DNA of 64,000 nucleotides from Botryosphaeria dothidea (Eukaryota; Ascomycota; Dothideomycetes; Botryosphaeriales; Botryosphaeriaceae). Positions 34,948 through 48,046 of the stretch are shown here, piece by piece. Numbering within the stretch: position 1 is the stretch's first letter; each line of letters starts with the position of its first letter. The notes beneath the pieces were generated by a model, which made no database searches, was not told where the DNA came from, and was given only the letters and a program-made list of their open reading frames with translations. Location: positions 496,001-560,000 of the forward strand of contig WWBZ02000008.1 in the NCBI GenBank assembly GCA_011503125.2, given 5' to 3'. The position numbers and the translations under genes are program-made.

Positions 34948-36480
34948 ATAACCACACCAAAAAATCGACCCCAAGCTACGGCGCCGGGAGAGGGCCCTAG
35001 GGACTCTCCTAGGCTTCGCGAGTCCTAAAACAGTACTTAAGACAACTGCAGCCGCGAAGTGGTTGATGTAGAGGACACAGGAAGAGGCGAACAGCCTCCC
35101 CTAGTGACTACCTCTACCTAGCCCTAATACACCCCCAAGAAACCGCAGAGCACCCAGTATAGCGTAGAATACGTTAAGAGAGCCTCAAAAACAGCAGACA
35201 CCCTCCTTCAAGCCCTACAAATATCCGCTAGCCTCCCTTCAGTCCTCTCTAGCCAGGTGAAAAATTTTCTCGACATTACTAAGACAATCTTCCAGGATTA
35301 TATTACTATCTGCCAGGAGGCAGCCACCAAGGAGCTAGGCCTTAAGGACATCCTCAAAGAGGTCCAACAGGTCCAAAAGATAGTCAACCGTATCCAGGCT
35401 ACCTCTACACCCACACCCAACACTCGCAGCTAAGCACAAATTGCAGCCCAAGCAGCCCCGAAGCCCCCTACCCCCCCAGCCACCACTAAACTTACCCTCC
35501 ACTTCCCAGAGATAGCAAATAGACAAGAAATAGCCAAGCTCTCAAATGAGGCAATTATTAGAAAGATCTAGGTAGGAAAAAGCTGGGCGTGTAAGAAAGT
35601 ACTTACTGCCAAGAAGCTCCCCAGTAGAGACGTTAGGATCTTTATACCGGATGAAGTAACCAGAACAGCCCTTCTCCAGGACTAGGAATAGACTATAGAA
35701 CTAGGAAAAGAAGTTAGGCCTAACCAGTAGCTATACTTAGTGCTAGTACATAACGTCCCTCGAGAAGGAATCGACACCACAGACCCCTAAGCCATCTAAA
35801 CTATCTAGGAGCAGAACCTATCTCTACATCTAGGACTACGTATTAGCAAGCTGGCCTAGCTAAAGAGGAAGCTTCTAGAGAGGAAAACTCACTCGGCTAT
35901 TATCCTCAGCACTATAAACCCCGAAACCGCCAACTAGATTATTAATAAGGGGCTAGTTATTAACTTTGCTATCTATATAGCGCAGTACTATAACGTAGCC
36001 TTTATAGTAACCTAGTATTTTAAGTGCTAGGCCTACGGATATATTACTAACTATTATAAAAAGGAGGAAAAGTACGGATAGTATAGTAAGGTATATAATA
36101 CTAGGGACTATCCTAAGGAAAGTATATAGTACGTAAACTACTCTTAAAGGTATATAGCCTAGAGCAACTCCTACCTAGCACGTAGAGCCTACTATACTAA
36201 GGCCGCCTAGGCCCGCCTAGTAGTACTAGAAAGGTACCGGGAAGGACCCCTAATAACTAAAACATAGCCTTAAACTAACTAGTTAACCGTTAAACTAAGG
36301 AAGAGAATTAGAGAGGAGGAGCCGGTTAAGAGGGGACTAGGTAGGCTAAGAGACTTAAGCCGCCCCCCGCCTCCTAACTAAATAAGGTTTACCGGACTTA
36401 ATAGCTTACAACACGCCTTAGAGAAGCCCGCGGGAACTTCCTCCTTATAGCCTACACTACTAGCCCCCTCGTAGCCGGAC
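34948..36480 (+). pseudogene. LINE copy B ORF1 (zinc-knuckle RNA-binding protein)
   Basis: The frame runs from the mutated start through a Pro/Ser/Thr/Gln-rich N-terminus, a helical Leu/Val/Lys-rich middle and zinc-knuckle repeats near 36,016-36,110, then a basic tail. ORF1 proteins of this clade bind the LINE RNA. Stops are TAA/TAG at Gln and Trp codons. The end is approximate and overlaps or adjoins ORF2. Confidence 0.65.
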
Positions 36481-36489
36481 CTAGAGATA

Positions 36490-39400
36490 GAAGGAAGTTA
36501 ATATTAGATATAGGCTCTCTCTCTATTATATAGTATAACGTTTATAAGAGTAAGGATAGGGTAATGCTCCCGCTCTTTAAGGAAGTAGACCTAAAGATCT
36601 ACTATATCCTAGCTATCTAGAAACCTTAAAGGAACCCGAGGGTTAAGATAATAGCAAGATACCCTACCTACTATATAGTTTTTCCCTAGGAGGAAGTAGT
36701 AAGAACCTACTTCTTTATAAGCAAGGCTATTAGCCCCGACTCCTAGCAAGCAATAGTCTATTTACTAGATCTTATTATACTATCCCTTATTACTAGGATA
36801 TATATAATCTATATCTATAACTACTATAATTCCCCGCTAGCCTCTTATACTAGTATAGCGCTAGAAACCCTATCTCTTCTACCGGAAGTTCTTAGAAAAC
36901 TAGGGGAGTATATTCTCCTAGGGGACTTTAACCTCTACTATCCTATCTAAGAAGATATAACCTCCCTAATATACTATACCCTAGCGGATAACCTAATTAA
37001 GATAGCTACCGCAGCTAATCTTAATCTAGCCCTTCTAAGAAGTACTATTACTAAACGAGATAGTAGTAGCGAGAGTACTCTAGACCTTATCTTTATATTA
37101 CGGTAGCTAGAGGAGAGAATTCTTAGCTATAGAGTTAGCTAGGAGCTCGAATTATCCTCTAACTACCTACCTATCCTTACTATACTTAATTTTTCTCCTA
37201 CCTCCGTAGAACTACGCCTTCTAAGACCCTAGTAGAAGAAAGTAGACTAGAAGAGAACTAATAATATACTCTAATTAAAGCTCGAATACCTTAAAGTAGC
37301 CCCTCTTAATACTAAAGTAGACTTAGATTACTTTACTATACTACTCTAGGAGGCCATCTAAAGAATAATCTAGAAGACTATTCTAGTAGCGAGATCCTCG
37401 CCCTAGGCCTCTATATAATAGATAAAGGAGTGTTCGGACCTAGTATACTAGACTAGAGTAGCTAGAAGGAAGTAGACGGCTATAGGGAGGGAGGAGGACT
37501 AGGTAGTATACTAAACTATTACTAATAGTAAGAAGAGATAGATTAGAAGAGATAGAATAAAAGTATGGCGCAGAATAGTAGCTAAGATTACTTCGGACCT
37601 ATCTATACTCTAGAAGCTCTTAAAGTAGGTAAGAATAAGGGTACTAGAACCTCTAGCCCTATCTTAGTTCCCACCCCTCTAGGAAGTAGATAAATAACTA
37701 TATTACGATAACTAGTCTAAGGCAGAAATCCTTACTAACTAGTTCTTCCTACCTTCTAGGGCTACCGACCTCTTAGATCTAGATAGGTATATATACCTAG
37801 TACTAGTAGAGATTCCCTAAGACCTTACTAAAGAGTAGGTTCTCTATACTATTAAGAAGCTTTCCCTAGATAAGATACTAGACCTAGATAAGATTACTAA
37901 TAGGTTCCTAAAGTAATACGCTAAGACACTAAGGGAACCTCTTACTAGACTCTTCTAGGAATACCTCGTACTTAGATACTACCCTAGGTAGTTTAAAAGC
38001 TCTATTACCGTAGTTCTTAGGAAACTATAGAGGGACGACTATACTAAAGCTAAGTTATTTAGGCCGATTACTTTACTTAATACGCTAGGAAAGCTATTTA
38101 AGAGAATTATAGTAGATAGAATCTCCTAGGCTACTAAAGTATACGGCCTACTCTCTAATATATAGATAGGAGCTAGGAGAAATAGATCCGTAGTAGTAGC
38201 TCTTAACCTACTTATAGAATAGATCTATACTATCTAAGTATAAGATCTAGGGCTAGTAGCTTTAGTCCTTAGCCTAGATATCTTAGGAGTATATAACTAC
38301 GTATCTTATAGAAGGCTTCTCTATAATATAAGGATAGTAAAACTCCTAGAATAGGTAGAAAGATTTACCCGATCCTTTCTATAGGACCGTACTACTTAGC
38401 TATCCTTCGGAGACTTTACTAGTCTACTAATCTAGATCTTAACCGGGATTCCCTAGGGATTCTTACTATCGCCGATACTCTACCTATTCTTTACTTCTAA
38501 TCTACTTATATAGCTACGTAGGGGTAATACCTTTCTCCTTAGATTCGTCGATAATACTAATATCCTAATCTTTAGTAGATCTATAGAATAGAACTATAGG
38601 ATACTAAAGGAAGTATATTAAATTTACGAGTACTAGGCAGCTACCTATAGATTAGCTTTCTCGCCCGATAAGTATTACCTTATTTATTTTATAAGGAAAC
38701 TAAGGAGATTTAATATAGTAGTAGGGATCCGTATCCCTAGATTTACTAGATACCTAGAGCCTATAATTAAGATTCTAGGAGTCTACGTAGATAATAAGCT
38801 TAGATAGGAACTCTATATTAGGGAAATAGAAGCTAAGGTAATTAAATAGTATATATCTCTCTCTAGACTCGCGGCGTCTACCTAGGGAGCCTTATTTACT
38901 AAAGCCCGTTATATCTATACGGCCGTAGTAAGGCTAGTCCTTATCTACGGCTATAGAGTATAGTATATCTTAGAGGAAATTCTAGGATAGAGAAAAATAA
39001 CTATCTAGCTACTAAAGAAGATCTAAAACTAGTGCCTACGTACTATCTTAGGGGCGTATAAGTTAACTAGTATATAAATCTTAGAGTATAAGATAGGGAT
39101 TCCCCTACTCTTACTATACCTAGACGAACTAGTACTAGCCTAGGCTATTAGAGCTAGGAATAGCCTAGTCGCGATAGTAGTAGAGGAAACTTACTAGAGT
39201 ATTAAATAGATAGCTCGGGCTACTCTAAGTACTAGAGGCGCTACTAGCCCTACTAGAAGAACTCTACTTAGAAAAAAGATAAACTTACTTCTTAACTACT
39301 ATCCCTCTACCTACTAGAGTCTCTCGGAGCGAACGAAGCTACGTATAGTATATAGAAATAAGTAGAAGGAGAGATAGATAAAGTCTACTAGCTAGGGAAG

Positions 39401-39850
39401 ATAAGATAAGCTAGTAGCCTAAAGTATATAGTAGAACCTAAAAATTAGATAAATCTATAGCGAACTATCTAAGCTATAGAGTATACTCGCTACTTTACTA
39501 CGTATAGAGTATATTAGACTAGAGGACTTTCTCTTAAGGCGTAAGATACTAAAGTATCCTAGTTCTACCTATCTATACGGCTAGTATAGATAAACTCTAA
39601 AGTATATTCTTCTCTTCTATCTCTACTTCTAATAGAATAGAATATAGATACTCTAAAGAGTAGGGACTACGGACTACTACTTCCTCCTCTTAATAAAGAA
39701 GGAAATTAAAGTAGTAATAGACTAGTTCTTACGCCTAGAGCTACTTAAGTAATTTAGCCTAGTAAGAGAACTAATATAGGAAGATAACTAGAAAGAGGAA
39801 CTAGAAGAATAACTAGAACTACTAGGACTACTAAGACCCGGATAACTACG
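36490..39850 (+). pseudogene. LINE copy B ORF2 (endonuclease and reverse transcriptase)
   Basis: An N-terminal endonuclease domain (about 36,500-37,150) has AIQ(E/K)P- and GDFN-type motifs. RT (about 37,800-38,950) has a FRPITLLN block and the FVDN catalytic site. The C-terminal region (about 39,000-39,850) contains the LGAYKLTS and YGQYRQ segments, the second being the remnant of a Cys-rich motif. No RNase H domain was recognised. The frame is one continuous run apart from RIP-type stops. Confidence 0.75.
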
Positions 39851-40098
39851 AGGATAAGAACTAAAGAGATAGGTCTAGTAGGTAAATATAGGGCTACTAT
39901 AGTAGCCGCTACTAGTAAGAAGGAAAAATAAGAACTAGTATAGGATAGTATACCTAGAGAGAGAGGAGGGGTTTTTACTAGGCGAAAAGGTTTTCCCCCT
40001 CGTATAAAATAACTATAGATAGCTAGCTCCGTATAGACCCGTAAGGAAGCTATATCGGGAAGAAATAAATTTATCTATCTATCTATATACTATATATA

Positions 40099-40720
40099 GT
40101 CTCGTTCGCTTCGAGAGACTTTAATAGATAGGGGGGTAGTAGTTAAGGAGGGCTATTACCCTTTCTCTAAGTAGAGTTCTTTTAGCTAGGCCGGCTATAC
40201 CTCCGGCGCCTAGTATAGCCCGGACTATCTCTTTAATACTCTAATAAGTATTCTCTACTACTATTACTACTAGACTATCTCTAGATCTAATAGTCTAGGC
40301 TAGCGCTAGTTCGTCTAGATAGAGTAAAAGTAGGAAAATCCCCGTCTCGTACTCTAAAGTTTATATACTAGTTAACTTATATACCCCTAAGATAGTACGT
40401 AGGTACTAGTTTTAGATCTTCTATAGTAGCTAGGTAGCTATTTTTCTCTACCCTAGAGTTTCTTCTAGAATATACTATATTCTATAGCCGTAGATTATAA
40501 CTAGTCTTACTATAGCTATATAGATATAGCGGGCTTTAGTAAATAAAGCTCTCTAGGTAGATACTACGAGTTTAGAGAGTAATATATACTATTTAATTAC
40601 CTTAGCTTCTATTTTCCTAATATAGAGTCTCTATCTAAGTTTATTATCTACGTAGACTTCTAGAATCTTAATTATAGGCTCTAGGTATCTAGTAAATCTA
40701 AAAATACGGATCTCTACTAC
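40099..40720 (-). mobile_element. LINE ORF2 fragment (continuation of 34219-34942)
   Basis: It matches 2516-3150 of the minus-strand LINE in the left nest (ORF2 C-terminal and RT region). Its right end is the left target duplication of the SINE at 40737. Confidence 0.75.
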
Positions 40721-40736
40721 TATATTAGATAGATAG

Positions 40737-41346
40737 CGGGGTAGTATACTAGTAGAATATACTTCTACGGTAACCTAGCCTTTCTAGAGTAGTATAGATT
40801 CTAAGTTCGAATCTTAGACCGCTTACCTACTCGTGGTATATACGTTCTACGTTAAAAGTATACGTACCCGCGTTCTTCCTAGTGGTAATAAGGGGGAAAA
40901 TCTATAGGTAGTTAGGGTGGGCTATAAGTAGTATATACGTCCTACTATAAAAGTATACGTACCCGCGTTCTCTCTAGCGATAATAAGGGGGAGAAGGGCT
41001 AGCTAGGCGCTTCTAAAAATAAATTTTAAGAGCGCTTTACTAGCGCTTATAAATAGGTAAGCCGGGACTTCTTACGGCTTAGTCTTAAGATTTATAGTTA
41101 TCTCTCTCTATAGTTTCTCCCTCTTAGCTACTCTTCCTACTTTAGATACCGCTACCGGTATATAGAAAAAACTATACTAAATAGAGTATCTACGGATACT
41201 ACTATTATAGATAAGAAAGATTTTTACCCGGGCTATTCTAAGAAAGTAGCTACGGTTTTCCCTTCTATATACTCTTATAGATAGCTATAGCTATATAGAC
41301 TCTTCGGGAAGCTAAATTAGCTTAAAATTAAATTTATCTATCTATC
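40737..41346 (+). mobile_element. tRNA-derived SINE, second copy
   Basis: It starts cggggtagtat, with the A-box-like segment at 40742-40755 and the B box gttcgaatc at 40805-40813, a spacing normal for a tRNA head. An approximately 100-bp unit is present twice (around 40,850 and 40,950). The 3' end is aaatttatctatctatcta. A perfect 16-bp duplication (tatattagatagatag) flanks it at 40721-40736 and 41347-41362. It matches the copy at 14954-15564 along its whole length. Confidence 0.88.
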
Positions 41347-41350
41347 TATA

Positions 41351-41833
41351 TTAGATAGATAGATAGATAAATTTATTTCTTCCCGATATAGCTCCCTTAC
41401 GGGTCTATACGGGACTAGCTATCTATTATTATTTTATACGAGAGGGAAAACCTTTTCGCCTAGTAAAACCTCTCCTCTCTCTCTAGGTATACTATCCTAT
41501 ACTAGTTCTATTTTTTCTTCTTACCGGTAGCGGCTACTATAGTAGCCCTATATTTATCTACTAGATCTATCTCTTTAGTCTTTATTCTCGTAGTTATCTA
41601 GGTCCTAGTAGTCCTAATAGTCCTAGTTATTCTCCTAGTTTCTCTTTCTAGTTATCTTTCTATATTAGTTTTCTTACTAGGCTAAATTACTTAAGTAGCC
41701 CTAGGCGTAAGAACTAGTCTATTACTACTTTAATTCTTTTTTTTATTAAGAGAAGGAAGTAGTAGTTCGTAGTTCCTACTCTTTAGAGTATCTATATTCT
41801 ACTCTATTAGAAGTAGAAGTAGAAGAGAAGAAT
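41351..41833 (-). mobile_element. LINE 3'-end fragment
   Basis: It begins with the reversed LINE tail and covers about 480 bp of the 3' UTR and ORF2 end, stopping where the tail of the next LINE starts at about 41,834. Its tail overlaps the right target duplication of the SINE. Confidence 0.8.
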
Positions 41834-42583
41834 ATAGATAGATAGATAGATAAATTTATTTCTTCCCGATATAGCTCTCTTACGGGTCTATACGGGGCTA
41901 GCTATCTATAGTTATTTTATACGAGAGGGAAAACCTTTTCGCCTAGTAAAAACCCCTTCTCTCTCTCTAGGTATACTATCCTATACTAGTTCTTATTTTT
42001 TCTTCTTACTAGTAGCGGCTACTATAGTAGCCCTATATTTACCTACTAGACCTATCTCTTTAGTTCTTATCCTCGTAGTTATCCGGGTCCTAATAGTCTT
42101 AGTAGTCCTAGTTATCCTCCTAGTTCCTCTTTCTAGTTATCTTTCTATATTAGTTCTCTTACTAGGCTAAATTACTTAAGTAGCCCTAGGCGTAAGAACT
42201 AGTCTATTACTACTTTAATCCCCTTCTTTATTAAGAGAAGGGAGTAGTAGTCCGTAGTCCCTACTCTTTAGAGTATCTATATTCTACTTTATTAGAAGTA
42301 GAGGTAAAAGAGAAGGATATACTTTAGGATTTATCTATACTAGCCGTATAGATAGGTAGGACTAAGATACCCTAGTACCTTACGCCTTAAGAGAAAGTTC
42401 TTTAGTCTAATATACTCTATACGTAGTAGAATAGCGAGTATACTCTATAGCTTAGATAGTTCGCTATAGATTTATTTAATTTTTAGGTTCTACTATATAC
42501 TTTAGGCTACTAGCTTATCTTATCTTCTCTAGCTAGTAGACTTTATCTATCTCTTCTTCTACTTATTTCTATATACTATATAT
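41834..42583 (-). mobile_element. LINE 3'-end fragment (second in the head-to-tail pair)
   Basis: It repeats the arrangement of 1133-1764/1765: a reversed LINE tail following directly on a truncated LINE. It covers about 750 bp and ends where the full-length plus-strand copy C starts. Confidence 0.8.
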
Positions 42584-45500
42584 AAAAATATAACTATACT
42601 AAAAAATCGACCCTAAGCTACGGCGCCGGGAGAGGGCCCTAGGGACTCTTCTAGGCTTCGCGAGTTCTAAAATAGTACTTAAGATAACTATAGCCGCGAA
42701 GTAGTTAATATAGAGGATATAGGAAGAGGCGAACAGCCTCCCCTAGTAACTACCTCTACCTAGCTCTAATATACCCCTAAGAAACCGTAGAGTACCTAGT
42801 ATAGCGTAGAATACGTTAAGAGAGTCTTAAAAATAGTAGATACCCTCCTCTAAGCCCTATAAACATCCGCTAGTTTTTCTTTAGTCCTCTCTAGCTAGGT
42901 AAAAAATTTTCTCGATATTACTAAGATAATCTTCTAGAATTATATTACTATCTACTAGAAGGTAGCTACTAAGAAGCTAGGCCTTAAGAATATTCTTAAA
43001 GAGGTCTAATAGGTCTAAAAGATAGTTAACCGTATCTAGGCTACCTTTATACCTATACCTAATACTCGTAGCTAGGTATAAATTATAGCCTAAGTAGCCC
43101 CGAAGCCCTCTACCCCCCTAGCTACTACTAAACTTACCCTCTACTTCCTAGAGATAGTAAATAGATAAGAAATAGCTAAGCTCTTAAATAAGGTAATTAT
43201 TAGAAAGATCTAGGTAGGAAAAAGCTAGGCGTATAAGAAAGTACTTACTACTAAGAAGCTCCCTAGTAGAGACGTTAAGATCTTTATACTAGATAAAGTA
43301 ACTAGAATAGCCCTTCTCTAGGACTAAGAATAGACTATAAGACTAGGAAAAGAAGTTAGGCCTAACTAGCAGCTATACTTAGTACTAGTATATAACGTTC
43401 CTCGAGAAGAAATCGATACTATAGACCCCTAAACTATCTAAACTATCTAGGAGTAGAATCTATCTCTATACCTAGAACTACGTATTAGTAAGCTAGCTTA
43501 GCTAAAGAGGAAGCTCCTAGAGGGGAAAACTTACTCGGCTATTATTCTTAGCACTATAAACCCCGAAACCGCTAACTAGATTATTAATAAGGGGCTTATT
43601 ATTAACTTTACTATCTATATAGCGTAGTACTATAACGTAGTCTTTATAGTAACCTAGTATTTTAAGTGCTAGGCCTACGGATATATTACTAACTATTATA
43701 AAAAGGAGGAAAAATGCGGATAGTATAGCAAGGTATATAATACTAGGAACTGCCCTAAGGAAAGTATATAGTACGTAAACTACTCTTAAAAGTATATAGC
43801 CTAGAGTAACTCCTATCTAGTACGTAGAGCCTACTATACTAAGGCCGCCTAGGCCCGCTTAATAGCACTAGAAAGGTACCGGGAAGGACCCCTAATAACT
43901 AAAATATAGCCTTAAACTAACTAGTTAACCGTTAGACTAAGAAAGAGGATTAGGGAGGAGAAGCCGGTTAAGAGGGGACTAGGTAGGCTAAGAGACTTAA
44001 GCCGCCCCCCGCCTCCTAACTAAATAAGGTTTACCGGACTTAATAGCTTATAACACGCCTTAGAGAAGCCCGCGGGAACTCTCTCCTTATAGCCTACACT
44101 ACTAGCCCCCTCGTAGCCGGATCTAGAGATAAAAGAAAGTTAATATTAGATATAGGCTCTCTCTCTATTATATAGTATAACGTCTATAAGAGTAAGAATA
44201 GGGTAATACTCCCGCTCTTTAAGGAAGTAGACCTAAAGATCTACTATATCCTAGCTATCTAGGAACCTTAGAGAAACCCGAGGGTTAAGATAATAGTAAG
44301 ACACTCTATCTACTATATAGTTTTTCCCTAGAAGGAAGTAGTAAGAACCTACTTCTTTATAAGTAAGGCTATTAGCCCCGACTCCTAGTAAGTAATAGTC
44401 TATTTACTAGATCTTATTATACTATCCCTTATTACTAGGATATATATAATCTATATCTATAACTACTATAATTCCCCGCTAGCCTTTTATACTAGTATAG
44501 CGCTAGAAACCCTATCTCTTCTACCGGAAGTTCTTAGAAAACTAGAGGAGTATATTCTCCTAGGGAACTTTAACCTCTACTATCCTATCTAGGGAGGTAT
44601 AACCTCCCTAATATACTATATCCTAGCGGATAACCTAATTAAGATAGCTACCGCAGCTAATCTTAATCTAGCCCTTCTAAGGGGTACTATTACTAGACGA
44701 GATAGTAGTAGCGAGAGTACTCTAGACCTTATCTTTATATTACGGTAGCTAGAGGAGAGAATTTTTAGCTATAGAGTTAGCTAGGAGCTCGAATTATCCT
44801 CTAACTACCTACCTATCCTTACTACACTTAATTTTTCTTCTACTTCCGTAGAACTACGCCCTCTAAGGCTCTAATAGAAGAAAGTAGACTAGAAGAGAAC
44901 TAATAATATACTCTAATTAAAGCTCGAATACCTTAAAGTAGCCCCTCTTAATACTAAAGTAGACCTAGATTACTTTACTATACTACTCTAGAAGGCTATT
45001 TAAAGAATAATCTAGGAGACTATTCTAGTAGCGAGACCCTCGCCCTAGGCCTCTATATAATAGATAAAGGAGTATTCGGATCTAGTATACTAGACTAGAG
45101 TAGCTAGAAGAAAGTAGACGGCTATAGAGAGGAAGAAGGACTAGATAGTATACTAAACTATTGCTAATAGCAAGAAGAGGTAGATTAGAAGAGATAGAAT
45201 AAAAGTATAGCGTAGAATAGTAGCTAAGATTACTTCGGACCTATCTATACTCTAGAAGCTCTTAAAGTAGGTAAGAATAAGGGTACTAGAACCTCTAGCC
45301 CTACCTTAGTTCCTACCCCTCTAGGGAGTAGATAAATAACTATATTACGATAACTAGTCTAAGGTAGAAATCCTTACTAACTAGTTCTTCCTACCTTCTA
45401 GAGCTACCGACCTCTTAGATCTAGATAGGTATATATACCTAGTACTAGTAGAGATTCCCTAAGACCTTACTAAAGAGTAGGTCCTCTATACTATTAAGAA

Positions 45501-47734
45501 GCTTTCCCTAGATAAGATACTAGGCCTAGATAAGATTACTAATAGATTCCTAAAGTAATACGCTAAGACACTAAGAAGACCCCTTACTAGGCTCTTCTAG
45601 GAATACCTCGCACTTAGATACTACCTTAGATAGTTTAAAAGCTCTATTACCGTAGTCCTTAGAAAACTATAGAGGGACGACTATACTAAAGCCAAGTTAT
45701 TTAGGCCGATTACTTTACTTAATACGCTAGAGAAGCTACTTAAGAGGATTATAGTAGATAGAATCTCCTAGGCTACTAAAGTATACGGCCTACTCCCTAA
45801 TATATAGATAGAAGCTAGGAGAAATAGATCCGTAGTAGTAGCTCTTAACCTACTTATAGAATAGATCTATACTATCTAGGTATAAGACCTAGGGCTAGTA
45901 GCTTTAGTCCTTAGCCTAGATATCTCGAGAGTATATAACTACGTATCTTATAGAAGGCTTCTCTATAATATAAGGATAGTAAAACTCCTAGAATAGGTAG
46001 AAAGATTTACCCGATCCTTTCTATAGGACCGTACTACTTAGCTATCCTTCGGAGACTTTACTAATCTACTAATCTAGACCTTAACCGGGATTTTCTAGGG
46101 ATCCTTACTATCGCCGATACTCTACCTATTCTTTACTTCTAATCTACTTATATAGCTACGTAGAGGTAATACCTTCCCTCTTAGATTCGTCGATAATACT
46201 AATATCCTAACCTTTAGTAGATCTATAGAATAGAACTATAGGATACTAGAGGGAGTATATTAAATTTACGAGCACTAGGTAGCTACCTACGGGTTAGCTT
46301 TCTCGCCCGATAAGTATTACCTTATTTATTTTATAAGGAAACTAAGGAGATTTAATATAGTAGTAGGGATCCGTATCCCTAGATTTACTAGATACCTAGA
46401 GCCTATAATTAAGATTCTAGGAGTCTACGTAGATAATAAGCTTAGATAGGAACCCTATATTAGGGAAATAGGAGCTAAGGTAATTAAATAGTACATATCT
46501 CTCTCTAGACTCGCGGCGTCTACTTAGGGAGCCTTATTTACTAAAGCCCGTTATATCTATACGGCCGTAGTAAGGCTAGTCCTTACCTACGGCTATAGGA
46601 TATAGTATACCCTAGAGAGAATCCTAGAGTAGAGAAAAATAACTATCTAGCTACTAAAGAAGATCTAAAACTAGTACCTACGCACTATCTTAGGGGCGTA
46701 TAAGTTAACTAGTATATAAACCTTAGAGTATAAGATAGGGATTCCCCTACTCTTACTACACCTAGACGAACTAGCACTAGCCTAGGCTATTAGAGCTAGG
46801 GATAGCCTAGTCGCGATAGTAGTAAAGAAAACTTGCTAGAGTATTAAATAGATAGCTCGGGCTACTCTAAGTACTAGAGGCGCTACTAGCCCTACTAAAA
46901 GAACCCTACTTAGAAAAAAGATAAACTTACTTCTTAACTACTACCCCTCTACCTACTAGAGTCTCCTAGAGCGAACGAAGTTACGTATAGTATATAGGAA
47001 TAAGTAGAAGGAGAAATAGATAAAGTCTACTAGCTAGGGAAGATAAGATAAGCTAGTAGCCTAAAGTATATAGTAGAACCTAAAAATTAGATAAATCTAT
47101 AGCGAACTATCTAAGCTATAGAGTATACTCGCTACCCTACTACGTATAGAGTATATTAGACTAGAGGACTTCCTCTTAAGGCGCAAGGTACTAGGGTACC
47201 CTAGTCCTACCTATCTATACGGCTAGTATAGATAAACCCTAAAGTATATCCTCCTCTTCTACCCCTACTTCTAATAGAGTAGAGTATAAATACTTTAAAG
47301 AGTAGGGACCACGGACTACTACTCCCTTCTCTTAATAAAGAAGAGGATTAAAGTAGTAATAGACTAGTTCTTACGCCTAGGGCTACTTAAGCAATTTAGC
47401 CTAGTAAGAGAACTAATATAGAAAGATAACTAGGAAGAGGAACTAAAAGAATAACTAGGACTACTAGGACTACTAGGACCCGGATAACTACGAGGATAAG
47501 AACTAAAGAGATAGGTCTAGTAGATAAATATAGGGCTACTATAGTAGCCGCTACTAGTAAGAAGGAAAAATAAGAACTAGTATAGGATAGCATGCCTAGA
47601 GAGAGAGGAGGGGTTTTTACTAGGCGAAAAGGTTTTCCCCCTCGTATAAAATAACTATAGATAGCCAGCCCCGTATAGACCCGTAAGGAAGCTATATCGG
47701 GAAGAAATAAATTTATCTATCTATCTATCTATCT
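42584..47734 (+). mobile_element. Full-length Tad-like LINE (copy C)
   Basis: About 5.15 kb, collinear with copy B (34943-40086) from the 5' boundary to the (TCTA)n tail, with the same endonuclease, RT and C-terminal regions. It is more strongly RIP-mutated in ORF1 than copy B (CA/TG almost gone). No clear target duplication: the left flank is LINE 3' sequence and the right flank is LINE ORF1 sequence. Confidence 0.88.
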
Positions 47735-48046
47735 TTTAAACCTATTAGACCTCTTTAAGAATATTCTTAAGGCCTAGCTTCTTAGTAGTTACCTCTTAGT
47801 AGATAGTAATATAATCTTAAAAGATTATCTTAGTAATATCGAGAAAATTTTTTACTTAGCTAAAGAGGACTAAAGAAAGGCTAGCGGATATTTATAGGGC
47901 TTAGAGGAGGGTATCTACTATTTTTAAGGCTCTCTTAACGTATTCTACGCTATACTAGGTACTCTACGATTTCTTAGGGGTATATTAGGGCTAGATAGAG
48001 ATAGTTACTAGGGGAGGCTATTCGCCTCTTTCTATATCCTCTATAT
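47735..48046 (-). mobile_element. LINE ORF1 fragment (continues at 49504-49641)
   Basis: This is the reverse complement of the ORF1 N-terminal half (compare 14461-14780). The truncated plus-strand LINE 48047-49503 interrupts it. Confidence 0.75.

Larger units (their letters stand above)
34943..40086 (+). mobile_element. Full-length Tad-like LINE (copy B)
   Basis: About 5.14 kb from the 5' boundary to the (TCTA)n tail. ORF1 begins at 34948, where ATG has become ATA, and includes a CX2CX4HX4C-type zinc knuckle at about 36016-36110 (one Cys codon, tgc at 36024, is still intact). ORF2 from about 36,490 has an endonuclease with GDFN at 36921-36932, a reverse transcriptase with FVDN at 38544-38555 (FVDD after RIP), and the C-terminal region typical of Tad-clade LINEs. 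The segment 35,000-35,900 keeps many CA/TG sites, unlike the rest. Its insertion split the minus-strand LINE 34219-34942/40099-40720. Confidence 0.9.

Noticed and set aside
40737..40830. A tRNA gene at the SINE head
   Set aside because: The A and B boxes are present, but the sequence is part of a dispersed repeat with target duplications and a long body, and a proper acceptor stem and anticodon arm could not be formed.
47396..47593. Open frame of 65 hydrophobic codons on the minus strand
   Set aside because: It lies antisense to the 3' end of LINE copy C; its hydrophobicity comes from the TA-rich mutated sequence.
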